From the NCBI GenBank assembly GCA_023439545.1, contig JAEXNT010000019.1, positions 1 to 64,000 of the forward strand: 64,000 nt of DNA. The letters run 5' to 3'. Shown here in pieces: positions 52,436 through 61,028 of this stretch. Both the position numbers and the translations under genes were made by a program. The stretch comes from Bacillota bacterium (GTDB lineage Bacteria > Bacillota > Clostridia > Acetivibrionales > DTU013). A model generated the notes under the pieces. It had not been told where the DNA came from and searched no databases. It saw only the letters and a program-made list of their open reading frames with translations. Each line of letters begins with the position of its first letter. The stretch's first letter is position 1.

Positions 52436-53671
52436 TCATTTATATGACCCTTTGCTTTGTGAAGCCTGCAGCTTTCTCATTATCCTGTCGCGCCTTTTTT
52501 TAAGCTCCGCAAGCTGCGGACTGCCGGAAAGCCCCGCGTTCAGACATTTTTGCAATGCCTTCTCGACTATCGGCAGCGCGGCGCCGAAGTTCTTTTCCTT
52601 ATGCTCGTAATATTTGGCCATTTCGATCAGATGGAACAACTCAAAGCTTGGATCCTCGGCTTCGACAGCTTTCCAGTGTTCCAGCGCGCGTTCGATACTG
52701 CCGTTTCTCTTATAAACACCCGTAAGCCGTTTGACGGCCTGCAGCTTGATATCGAATTGTCCGGAACCGCTGCATGCCTCAAGGCATTCAAGCATATCCC
52801 CGGTCCTGCCGTTGGCTTCGAAAAGCCTGCCCATTCCAAGCAGTTCAAAACCTCCGTCCGTTTCGGACAGCGGGCTTCTTAGCATTGCCGAAAGCCTTGC
52901 CACCAGTGAAACCATCGAAAGTATGTCGAACTGGTTGTGCTGTATAACTTTTTTGATCTCGGAGGCATTTTTATCCTCGAGGTATTTAAAATATACAGCA
53001 GGTATCATCGCTCCCGGTATATCGTCCTCCCTGTGTTCACCCAGGATGTTTTCCTCAAGCGCCGTAAGTCTGCAGCTTTCCAGCTTGAGACCCCAGACCC
53101 TTCTGGCCGGATAAAGCAGGTCAAGATGGGGGAAATCGCCGAAGCGGGGCCTGAATCTGTTTGAGATGAACCTGCTCTGCAGGAGATTGATATCAAAAGC
53201 CTTCCCATTAAAGGTCACAAAATTGCCATGTTTGCTGAAAAGCTCCTGAAGCTCGGAAAGCATGGCAGCTTCTTCGTCATAATCCCTGATGAAATATTGC
53301 CGCACGATATAGCGCTCGTCCTCAAAAAAGCCCACACCCACCAGGAACGCAAGCGTCCCGGCCCCGCCCGACAGCCCCGTTGTCTCGGTGTCCAGGAACA
53401 GAAGCTTTTCCGGCGCCAGCCCCGCACAGTCCTCGCCCCCCAGCGCGGCAAGTATGCCGCTGTCAGCAGACAACACGTCGCCAAGCCTGTATCCGCCGTA
53501 AAAATGGGACAGAGGATATTTGTTTTCAATAACATAGCAATACCCGAAACCGTTTGCCTGAACCTGCCCGGGTATCAATCTGTCTATATCGTATTCACTC
53601 TGTGGTCTGGCAGGCAAAGAAGGCTTTGCAGCACCTTCCTTATAAAGCCCCAGCTTGCTTCGCAGGTCCAC
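52436..53671 (-). CDS. mrfB: MrfB-like (YprB) DEDD-type exonuclease with TPR-like C-terminus
   Basis: Repair nuclease partner of MrfA. 411 residues: an N-terminal RNase H-like domain (about 85-260) with LFLDTETTGL (catalytic Asp94, Glu96), FNGKAFDINLL and HNQFDILSMVSL as the later acidic motifs, then a helical TPR-like region to the end. The start is a GTG; GGAG lies 10 nt upstream. The mrfA stop is 17 bp upstream, the same order as yprA-yprB in Bacillus subtilis. Mitomycin C repair is known for that pair. Confidence 0.88.
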   Translation of the reverse strand: MDLRSKLGLYKEGAAKPSLPARPQSEYDIDRLIPGQVQANGFGYCYVIENKYPLSHFYGGYRLGDVLSADSGILAALGGEDCAGLAPEKLLFLDTETTGLSGGAGTLAFLVGVGFFEDERYIVRQYFIRDYDEEAAMLSELQELFSKHGNFVTFNGKAFDINLLQSRFISNRFRPRFGDFPHLDLLYPARRVWGLKLESCRLTALEENILGEHREDDIPGAMIPAVYFKYLEDKNASEIKKVIQHNQFDILSMVSLVARLSAMLRSPLSETDGGFELLGMGRLFEANGRTGDMLECLEACSGSGQFDIKLQAVKRLTGVYKRNGSIERALEHWKAVEAEDPSFELFHLIEMAKYYEHKEKNFGAALPIVEKALQKCLNAGLSGSPQLAELKKRRDRIMRKLQASQSKGSYK

Positions 53672-53687
53672 TTTTATCAGACTCCGT

Positions 53688-55958
53688 TCATACGTTATCC
53701 CTGATCATTTCTATCAGCTTTAAAGTCAGTTCCTTTGGGTTGTCCGTCCCCGTGAACTCGTTCAGAGGGCCTACACAGGAAGGGCATCCCGTTTCACAGC
53801 CGCACTGCCTCACCATTTCCGCCGCAGTCTCGAATAGCTCGCTGTGCAGCTCGTAAAGCTTGTCGCTGAACCCGACGCCTCCGGGGTAGCTGTCGTAAAT
53901 ATAGATTGTCGGGCGCTGCGTAAATGTTGCACGCACCTGATAAACCACATGTATGTCGCCCGGATCGCACATCAGGTAGATAGGCGCAGCATTCGCCAGC
54001 ACATTGGATATCCCTAGCAGGCCGTTCTGGACGTCCGTCTGGGACATGTCCGGTATCGATTCCGGCAGGCTTACCCAATAGGACGTCGTATGCATTTCAA
54101 GTTCCGGCAGTGTCACGGGGCCCGAGCCGATATTCTCATGCGTGTGCAGTTTGATCTTCTTGAACATGGTTACGAGCGAGCTTACCGAGACCTCCCCGCT
54201 GCTCCTGTGCACTGGCTTTCCGGTATCGCTGCGGAATTCGTCTATAACTTTCAGGTCCACAGCAAGGTTGGCATCGGTGTAATAATCCACATTAACCCTG
54301 CGAACATAGGCTTTCTTGTCGTCGAAGTCCAGTTTCTCCACCTGGTACTGTACGCCCTCGTGCATGTATATGGCTTCCTCATGCAGCAGCATTGGCGCGC
54401 TGAACCTGTCTGTCTCGCCAATTACAACGGGTTTCGGTTCTGTAATGTCGATAATAATGAAATTCTCGTTCGATGCGCTGCGCAGACTTATGTCATCGGC
54501 CGGGAACACATCGGACATCCAGTGCCAGCGGTCGCCCACATGCCTGACGAGCCTGGCCTCCTCCATAAACGAAAGGATCTCGGCAGTTGTTTCTACCCCG
54601 AATTTTTCTCCTGCTTCAAACGGCAGTTCAAATGCCGCGCATTTCATGTGATTATAGAGTATCACGAGGTTATCCGGATTTATGAGGCCATTCTCCGGGC
54701 TTTTCCCAAAAAAGTAATCGGGATTGTTTATAATATACTGATCGAGCGGACTGCTGCTCGCAACCAGGATTGCCGCCGATACGCCGCTCCTGCGGCCCGA
54801 ACGGCCTGCCTGCTGCCAGGTGCTTGCTATGGCGCCGGGATAACCGCAAATGATGCAGGCTTCGAGCGCTCCGATGTCGATGCCGAGTTCAAGGGCATTC
54901 GTTGATACGACGCCGGTTATGCTTCCCTCGCGCAGCCCTTTTTCTATCTCGCGCCGTAAATTGGGCAGATAGCCTCCTCTATAGCCGCGAACCCTTCTGT
55001 CCCCTTCTCTGCTGCCATGATAGATATCCTTGAGATATGTCACCAACACTTCGACGTTCAGCCTGCTCCTTGTGAAAACTATAGTCTGCACATTGTTGCG
55101 GATCAGCGTCTCGGCGAGTCCCTCCGCCTCGAGCATGCTGCTTCTGCGGATACCGAGCTCTTTATTTACCAGCGGCGGGTTGTAGAAAATGATATGTTTT
55201 TTGGCAGTAGGCGCCCCGTTATTGTCGATCAGCTTGACCTCCGCGCCGGTTATCCTCGAAGCAAGCTCAGCCGGGTTTGCGATAGTGGCCGAGCAGCAGA
55301 TGAAGATAGGGTCGGAGCCGTAGAAATTGCAGATCCTGCGCAGACGCCTCAGCACGTTTGCAAGGTGGCTGCCGAAAACGCCCCTGTAGTGGTGTATTTC
55401 ATCTATTACAACAAACTTGAGATTTTCGAAAAGCTTGGTCCATTTCGTGTGGTGCGGCAGTACACCGCTGTGGAGCATGTCCGGATTTGTCACTACGATG
55501 TGGCCCGCCTGCCTTATAGCCTTTCTTGCCGTCTGCGGCGTATCGCCGTCATAAGTGAAGGTCTTGACGTCGACCCCGGCCTCGGTTATCAGTTCATGAA
55601 GTTCGGCGGTCTGGTCCTGCGAAAGCGCCTTGGTCGGAAACAGAAAAAGCGCGCGTGATTCCTCGTCCTTCAATATGGCGTCGAGCACCGGGATGTTATA
55701 GCACATCGTTTTCCCCGAAGCCGTCGGAGTAACGACAACTACGCTGTTTCCATCGTGTACCGCCTGTATGGCGCCGGCCTGGTGCGAATACAGCCTTCTT
55801 ACGCCCCTTCTTTCAAGCGCTGCCCGTATCCTGTCGTCTATAAAATCCGGGAACTCGTTATAAACTGCTTCTCTAGCGGGCAGCTCCACCCATGAGGTGA
55901 TATTCTTCATTATTCTATCCGACGCCTTGAAATAGTCCAGCATTTGCTCAAGATTCAT
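53688..55958 (-). CDS. mrfA: MrfA-like (YprA) DEAD/DEAH helicase with DUF1998 and zinc-binding cysteines
   Basis: ATP-dependent DNA helicase, first gene of the repair pair. 756 residues from the ATG at 55958 (GGGAGG 5 nt upstream; an in-frame start at 55979 is less likely). Walker A PTASGKT, Walker B/DExH VVIDEIHHYRG, helicase C with IVSTNALELGIDIG and QQAGRSGRR, and a C-terminal DUF1998 domain ending in CGCETGCPSC, four cysteines matching the zinc site of MrfA. The dusB gene is 71 bp upstream. Confidence 0.92.
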   Translation of the reverse strand: MNLEQMLDYFKASDRIMKNITSWVELPAREAVYNEFPDFIDDRIRAALERRGVRRLYSHQAGAIQAVHDGNSVVVVTPTASGKTMCYNIPVLDAILKDEESRALFLFPTKALSQDQTAELHELITEAGVDVKTFTYDGDTPQTARKAIRQAGHIVVTNPDMLHSGVLPHHTKWTKLFENLKFVVIDEIHHYRGVFGSHLANVLRRLRRICNFYGSDPIFICCSATIANPAELASRITGAEVKLIDNNGAPTAKKHIIFYNPPLVNKELGIRRSSMLEAEGLAETLIRNNVQTIVFTRSRLNVEVLVTYLKDIYHGSREGDRRVRGYRGGYLPNLRREIEKGLREGSITGVVSTNALELGIDIGALEACIICGYPGAIASTWQQAGRSGRRSGVSAAILVASSSPLDQYIINNPDYFFGKSPENGLINPDNLVILYNHMKCAAFELPFEAGEKFGVETTAEILSFMEEARLVRHVGDRWHWMSDVFPADDISLRSASNENFIIIDITEPKPVVIGETDRFSAPMLLHEEAIYMHEGVQYQVEKLDFDDKKAYVRRVNVDYYTDANLAVDLKVIDEFRSDTGKPVHRSSGEVSVSSLVTMFKKIKLHTHENIGSGPVTLPELEMHTTSYWVSLPESIPDMSQTDVQNGLLGISNVLANAAPIYLMCDPGDIHVVYQVRATFTQRPTIYIYDSYPGGVGFSDKLYELHSELFETAAEMVRQCGCETGCPSCVGPLNEFTGTDNPKELTLKLIEMIRDNV

Positions 55959-56029
55959 AGCGGCCTCCCGAACATACATTCTGCTATTATTTTATTATAA
56001 AGCAAATACATTGTAAAGAAAGACCGCCT

Positions 56030-56983
56030 TTAACAGAGCCCGTCAACCAGCTCCGCCATCTCGCCGTATGAAACCGCTCTGAAGACGCGGTCCTTTAACT
56101 GCGAGGAATTCCTGCAGCCCTTGATATACCAGGCAATATGCTTGCGCATTTCCCGGACTCCCGTATATTCGCCTTTATGCTCGGTCAGCATCTCCAGGTG
56201 GCGCAGCATCATTGCCTTTTTTTCGTCCAGACCGGGTTCGGGCAGCAGTATCCCTGTTTTTATGTAATGTACTGTCCTTCCGAAAATCCAAGGGTTGCCC
56301 TGCGCTCCCCTGCCTATCGCGACCCCGTCGCAGCCTGTCGTTTCGAGCATCCTTACCGCATCCTGAGGCTTTACGATATCTCCGTTGCCGATGACCGGTA
56401 TGGATACCGCTTCCTTTACCTTCTTTATGATATCCCAGTCGGCTTTACCGCTATAGAACTGCTCCCTTGTCCTCCCATGTACTGTAATGGCGGAGACCCC
56501 GCTTTTTTCGGCAATCTGCGCAAATTCTACGGCATTGGCATGCTCATCGTCCCAGCCTTTACGGAATTTGACGGTAACAGGTTTGTCCGAAGCCGCTGCG
56601 ACAGCTCTGATGACTTCTCCGGCCAGCTCGGGCTTCAGCATGAGAGCGCTGCCCTCGCCGTTTTTTGTAATCTTGGGTGTGGGACAGCCCATATTTATGT
56701 CAATTATTCCTGCATCGGAATTGTTAAGCTTTTTCGCCGCATCGGCCATGATCTCAGGTTCCGACCCGAATATCTGCACCGCCGCCGGCAGTTCCGAACT
56801 GCTCAGATCGGCAAGCTTCCAGCTCTTCTCGTCCTTGTAGTACATGCCCTTCGCACTGATCATTTCGGTGCATACGAGACCACAGCCCTGCTCCCTGCAC
56901 AGTATCCTGAAAGGCATGTCCGTAACGCCCGCCATCGGGGCCAGAAATATGTTGTTCTCAATAACGACTGAACCTATTTTCAT
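56030..56983 (-). CDS. dusB: tRNA-dihydrouridine synthase B
   Basis: FMN enzyme reducing uridine in tRNA. 317 residues from the ATG at 56983 (GGAGAG just before it). APMAGVTDMPFR (flavin site), the active Cys in NMGCPTPK (about 98), and the C-terminal SIPVIGNGDI and DGVAIGRGAQGNPW identify the Dus family. It stands before mrfA on the same strand and behind the PilZ gene's terminator. Confidence 0.95.
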   Translation of the reverse strand: MKIGSVVIENNIFLAPMAGVTDMPFRILCREQGCGLVCTEMISAKGMYYKDEKSWKLADLSSSELPAAVQIFGSEPEIMADAAKKLNNSDAGIIDINMGCPTPKITKNGEGSALMLKPELAGEVIRAVAAASDKPVTVKFRKGWDDEHANAVEFAQIAEKSGVSAITVHGRTREQFYSGKADWDIIKKVKEAVSIPVIGNGDIVKPQDAVRMLETTGCDGVAIGRGAQGNPWIFGRTVHYIKTGILLPEPGLDEKKAMMLRHLEMLTEHKGEYTGVREMRKHIAWYIKGCRNSSQLKDRVFRAVSYGEMAELVDGLC

Positions 56984-57078
56984 AAGTCTCTCCATTTTTA
57001 CTATGACACTGCAATTCTAGCATACGACAATGCCCGTGGGAAGGGGGGCGTGACACCCGCCTCCACAAGTAAAAAAAA

Positions 57079-57103
57079 GCTGCCGAGTATAATCGCCGGC
57101 AGC
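57079..57103 (-). terminator. terminator of the second PilZ gene
   Basis: GCTGCCG (57079-57085) and CGGCAGC (57097-57103) form a 7-bp stem with an 11-nt loop, followed on the minus strand by eight T (57071-57078). Confidence 0.85.
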
Positions 57104-57127
57104 ATTTCCTATCGATGTATATGTTTT

Positions 57128-57577
57128 TCACTTCGTGATTTCCTTTATCCGCGCCTGGCGCAGCCTTGGCTTTATCTTGGGGGTAAGCATCTTGGAATAC
57201 TCTTCATTTCCCAGTGTGCGATGCGGAATATCCTTGACTGAAATCTTCGACTTTACGAGTTCGTCGAGCTGTATGATCTCGTACTTATTCATATTCTCGA
57301 ACTGTACCGCATAGGTGTTGACTCCTGCGATCTCATCCGCCCTAAGTACCTTGCCTTCGAGTTTTATATTGAACTCTGACAGCATATTGTGCACAAAGAG
57401 GTTGAAGTAAAGCTTCATATTAACATTATACCGGTGTACCGTGCTGAACAGCATACCTCCTGCTGACAGATCTACGATGTCAAAAGATACCCATCTTATT
57501 TTGTCCCTGCTGACAAGCGCTTTACAAATAACATTGTCGCACCGTTTATATTTTCTTCGTTCCGACAAGTGGACCAT
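57128..57577 (-). CDS. PilZ-domain protein
   Basis: 149 residues from the ATG at 57577 (AAAGGAG 9 nt upstream). A PilZ domain sits near the N-terminus: ERRKYKR (RxxxR) then DIVDLSAGGMLF (DxSxxG), so it can bind cyclic di-GMP. A basic C-terminal tail (LTPKIKPRLRQARIKEITK) follows, rich in Arg and Lys. It is monocistronic with a strong terminator. Second PilZ protein of the window; the target is not known. Confidence 0.87.
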   Translation of the reverse strand: MVHLSERRKYKRCDNVICKALVSRDKIRWVSFDIVDLSAGGMLFSTVHRYNVNMKLYFNLFVHNMLSEFNIKLEGKVLRADEIAGVNTYAVQFENMNKYEIIQLDELVKSKISVKDIPHRTLGNEEYSKMLTPKIKPRLRQARIKEITK

Positions 57578-57794
57578 TTTTAACAACTCCTTTTTTATTT
57601 ACGGAGGATCACCTATCGTTCGATTTTAAGCAAGTCATTCCAATCGGTACCGAAAGTTGCCTGTACAACTTAGTATTTGGTTAATACCAATAAAAGATGC
57701 GTATTTTTAAATTTGCTGTGAAATGTACTTTATATGAATATTATAACACGTAAAGATAACAAAAGTCGAGAGAACGGAGAAAAAAGATACATTA

Positions 57795-58682
57795 CTACTG
57801 GTAGACAATGGTCGTAAACATCCCGCCCATCGATTGTGCCATGTTGTTGGACATATGATGCGGTATATGGCAATGGAACGGCCAGACGCCCGGGTTATTT
57901 GCCTTGAAAACCACGTCGTAGGTCTCTCCGGACGCTACGTTCAAATCGTTTTTAAGGTATCTCTGAGAAGACACCAATGCATTACCGTCAGTTGCGACCA
58001 CTGCGAACTGGTGGCCGTGGATATGCATGGGATGAGCGTCGTGGACAATATTTCCCAGCCTTATGCGCACGATATCTCCGTAACTGACTGGCATAGGTGA
58101 TGTATAAGGAAAACAACGTCCGTTTATGGTGAAAAAATTGAAATCATGGGACATCGGGTCGATTTCGAATTGGCCCTGTCCGATTTCGCCCATTTTCAGA
58201 TCCTTGACAGCGAATTCCTGCAGCATAAGAAAGTAGTCCCTGTCTATACCGTATTCGTTCTGATCCATTATGATGAATGCCCCGCCAAGGCCCATCATTT
58301 CCTGTTTGGCCGAGTTAACATGCGTATGATACAAGTGTGTTCCGGGAGGATTACTTACTCTGAAGCGATAATCGAAAAATTTACCGGGTTCTATGAACGG
58401 CGAAGGCTCGACATCGGGCGCCCCGTCCATCATATTGGTTATGTCCAGGCCATGCCAGTGAATGCTCGTCGCTTCCTCAAGCCTGTTATGCACGCGGATA
58501 CTGACATAATCGCCCGAATACACCTGTATCGTCGGGCCTGGCGTAGTTCCGTTGTAACCCCAGGCCTTAATGAAAAGTCCCGGCAGGATCTCCCTTTTTA
58601 CAGGCTCGGCAAAAAGCTCGAAATATTTTATGCCGCTTTCATAATGGAAAGGAAGGACTTGAATATCAGGTGTTATTAACAA
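57795..58682 (-). CDS. two-domain-size multicopper oxidase (laccase-like)
   Basis: 295 residues from a TTG at 58682, which has GAGGTGG 5 nt upstream (the frame is open to 58769 but that start lacks a site). No signal peptide. All four copper motifs are present: HWHG (75-78 from this start), HTH (119-121), HPMHIHGH (217-224) and HCHIPHHMSNNM (270-281), giving the type 1 Cys and His, the type 2/3 trinuclear ligands, and Met as axial ligand. The size suggests a trimeric two-domain type. It is divergent from a Met-rich repeat gene, 138 bp away. Confidence 0.9.
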   Translation of the reverse strand: MLITPDIQVLPFHYESGIKYFELFAEPVKREILPGLFIKAWGYNGTTPGPTIQVYSGDYVSIRVHNRLEEATSIHWHGLDITNMMDGAPDVEPSPFIEPGKFFDYRFRVSNPPGTHLYHTHVNSAKQEMMGLGGAFIIMDQNEYGIDRDYFLMLQEFAVKDLKMGEIGQGQFEIDPMSHDFNFFTINGRCFPYTSPMPVSYGDIVRIRLGNIVHDAHPMHIHGHQFAVVATDGNALVSSQRYLKNDLNVASGETYDVVFKANNPGVWPFHCHIPHHMSNNMAQSMGGMFTTIVYQ

Positions 58683-58820
58683 TGAAACCACCTCGCTTTT
58701 ACTCCTGGTATCAGTATATTTAAAATTTGTCCCGAAAATGCCCCTATAATGCCGTAACATAGTATACATAAAGTGAATATTCTGTAATGTATAAATAATT
58801 TCGGATCAGGAGTGATATTA

Positions 58821-59174
58821 ATGCCGATGGACATGGATCATATGCAGGCAATGATGGCGCAGATGCATGCACAGAATTATATGAACGACATGAAGCTGGC
58901 TCAGTACTTCCAGTCGATCAGTTCCGTTTATACGAACATGGCGCAGGGAGAGTACGGGATGTACCAGTTCCATTCGGGTCAGGCACCCGGTATGGGGCAA
59001 ATGCCAGGTATGGGGCAAACTCCGGGTATGGGGCAAACTCCGGGTATGGGGCAAGCGCCGGGTATGGGGCAAGCGCCGGGTATGGGACAGATGCCCGGTA
59101 TGGGTCAGCCGACAGGACCGCAGGCTCCAGGGTTGGGACAGCCGATAGGCGCAGGACATGGGCCGGGGCTGTAA
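58821..59174 (+). CDS. Met/His-rich protein with PGMGQ hexapeptide repeats
   Basis: 117 residues. Residues 1-50 are Met- and His-rich (MPMDMDHMQAMMAQMHAQ, many Met as possible Cu(I) ligands). Then about seven copies of a six-residue unit ([MTA]PGMGQ), from an 18-bp tandem repeat at about 58984-59106, then a GP/GQ-rich tail ending HGPGL. AGGAG at 58808-58812 supports the ATG at 58821. No family is recognised. Divergent to the multicopper oxidase, so a copper-binding, scaffold or spore-coat partner is possible but not shown. Confidence 0.75.
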   Translation: MPMDMDHMQAMMAQMHAQNYMNDMKLAQYFQSISSVYTNMAQGEYGMYQFHSGQAPGMGQMPGMGQTPGMGQTPGMGQAPGMGQAPGMGQMPGMGQPTGPQAPGLGQPIGAGHGPGL

Positions 59175-59217
59175 GGTATGTTGTAATTGAAGCATCATTG
59201 TTACGGCTGAGTCTGAA

Positions 59218-59249
59218 GGATCCTGTTCATCAAGCAGGGTTCTTTTTTT
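59218..59249 (+). terminator. terminator after the Met-rich repeat gene
   Basis: GGATCCTG (59218-59225) pairs with CAGGGTTC (59235-59242) with two G.U pairs, followed by seven T (59243-59249). Confidence 0.75.
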
Positions 59250-59334
59250 ACCTTTTTATGTGCACTTTACTATTCATTTTCTTGACTTGGAGTTAGCTCA
59301 AGGTGATATGATAGCGGTAACGAGGTGAAATCAC

Positions 59335-59688
59335 ATGACTATTGCCGAAGTGAGCGAAAAATACGATATTACCCAGGATACGCTCCGCTATTATGAACGT
59401 ATTGGGCTGATCCCCCGCGTGAACCGGAACAAAAGCGGGATGAGAGATTTTAATGAAGACGATTTAAGATGGGTAGAATTTATCAAATGCATGCGGAGCG
59501 CAGGCCTTCCGATCGAAACGCTGATGGAGTATGTCAAGCTGTATCAGCAGGGCGATGAAACCATCGACGCAAGAATAAATATTCTGATGGAACAGCGCAG
59601 GCAGTTGGTAAAAAGAATGGAAGACATGAAGGAAACTCTGGAGAGGCTGGATATAAAAATAGCAGGATATGAGCGGAGGATCATTTGA
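59335..59688 (+). CDS. MerR-family regulator
   Basis: DNA-binding regulator of 117 residues. MTIAEVSEKYDITQDTLRYYERIGLIP is the MerR winged helix, followed by the coiled-coil dimerisation helix (about 75-115). There is no Cys-rich metal site. It precedes the aldo/keto reductase on the same strand by 126 bp, so it may regulate it. GAGGTGAAATCAC precedes the ATG. Confidence 0.9.
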   Translation: MTIAEVSEKYDITQDTLRYYERIGLIPRVNRNKSGMRDFNEDDLRWVEFIKCMRSAGLPIETLMEYVKLYQQGDETIDARINILMEQRRQLVKRMEDMKETLERLDIKIAGYERRII

Positions 59689-59814
59689 AATAAAGGTTAG
59701 CGAAGCACGGAAGGATATTTTAAGAGTATGAGTTATCCAAGGTATCCTTCAATGTAAAAGGCTTATGAAATAAGCAAAAATGCATAAACTCTAAACAATT
59801 GAGGAGGAGATACA

Positions 59815-60927
59815 ATGGCAAAAAAATTGGGATTCGGGCTGATGCGCCTGCCGTTAATCGACCAGGGAGATCCTAAAAGCATCGATCAGGAGCTTGTCAA
59901 CAAAATGGTGGATTACTTCCTGGAGAAGGGATTCACCTATTTCGATACGGCATATCCTTATCATCAGGGAATGAGCGAGATTACAGCCAGAAAGGCGCTT
60001 GTGGAAAGGCATCCGAGGAATTCGTTCACATTGGCCGACAAGATGCCTACCTGGATGGTAAGCAAAAATGAGGATTATCGAAGAATTTTCAACGAGCAAC
60101 TCGACAAATGCGGCGTCGAATATTTCGATTACTACCTGCTGCACACACTTGGTGTATCGCTTTACTCGAATTCCGTAAAATACGGAGGATTCGAATTCAT
60201 GAAAGAATTGAAGAAGGAAGGCAGGGCAAAGCATATAGGCTTCTCCTTCCACGACAAGGCGGTAGTTCTTGACCGGATACTGACCGAGCATCCCGAAATG
60301 GAATTCGTACAGCTCCAGATCAACTATATCGACTGGGACAACGAAAGCATCGAGTCACGCAAGTGCTATGAAGTCGCAACAAAGCACAACAAGCCCATCA
60401 TAGTAATGGAGCCGGTAAAGGGCGGTTCTCTGGCCAGCATACCCGAGAAAGCGGAGGAGCTTTTCAAGAATTACCACCCGGATATGAGCGTGGCGTCATG
60501 GGCTGTACGTTTCACGGCTTCGCTGGTAAATGTGTTCAAAGTGCTCAGCGGTATGAGCGATTATGAGCAGGTCGTCGATAATATAAGCTATATGCAGGAC
60601 ATGAAGTCTCTGAACGACGAAGAAAAGGAGCTTGTCAACCTGGCTGCCGGGATAATAAAGGGCATTCCCGTCGTACCATGCACCTCATGCCAGTATTGCG
60701 TAGAAGGCTGTCCGAAAAAGATACCAATACCGAAATACTTTTCGCTGTATAACAACCAGAAGCAATTCAAGCTGGCGCCTTCCCACAGAAATAACTACAA
60801 CAATCTCGCACAGGAATTCGGAAAGGCTTCTGACTGCATCAGCTGCAAACAATGTGAAAAGCACTGCCCACAGCACATAGGCATCGTGGAACAGCTGAAA
60901 GAGGTATCCAGGGTCTTCGACGCATAA
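59815..60927 (+). CDS. aldo/keto reductase with C-terminal 4Fe-4S domain
   Basis: 370 residues. The AKR barrel (about 1-270) has FDTAYPYHQGMSE (Tyr and Asp of the active site), ADKMPTW (Lys) and YFDYYLLHTLG (the His position). The C-terminal part has two 4Fe-4S motifs, CTSCQYCVEGCPKKIP and CISCKQCEKHCPQHIG. This fusion is common in anaerobes. GGAGGAGATACA precedes the ATG. Substrate unknown. MerR regulator upstream. Confidence 0.92.
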   Translation: MAKKLGFGLMRLPLIDQGDPKSIDQELVNKMVDYFLEKGFTYFDTAYPYHQGMSEITARKALVERHPRNSFTLADKMPTWMVSKNEDYRRIFNEQLDKCGVEYFDYYLLHTLGVSLYSNSVKYGGFEFMKELKKEGRAKHIGFSFHDKAVVLDRILTEHPEMEFVQLQINYIDWDNESIESRKCYEVATKHNKPIIVMEPVKGGSLASIPEKAEELFKNYHPDMSVASWAVRFTASLVNVFKVLSGMSDYEQVVDNISYMQDMKSLNDEEKELVNLAAGIIKGIPVVPCTSCQYCVEGCPKKIPIPKYFSLYNNQKQFKLAPSHRNNYNNLAQEFGKASDCISCKQCEKHCPQHIGIVEQLKEVSRVFDA

Positions 60928-61028
60928 AATTACCGCATTGTAAGAAATTCGCCATTTTGTTATAATTCCCCTGAAGCCGTTTCCCGCAATCGGGTGTATT
61001 ATGGATAAGGCTTCCTAGAGGTGCAGGA

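Noticed and set aside
54090..55658. Plus-strand open frames of 271 and 213 codons opposite mrfA
   Set aside because: Antisense to a conserved helicase; no domain or start site.
57795..58682. Reading the multicopper oxidase as copper nitrite reductase (NirK)
   Set aside because: The HCH motif with the type 1 Cys is in the last domain and all laccase-type trinuclear ligands are present; NirK places its type 1 Cys in the first domain.
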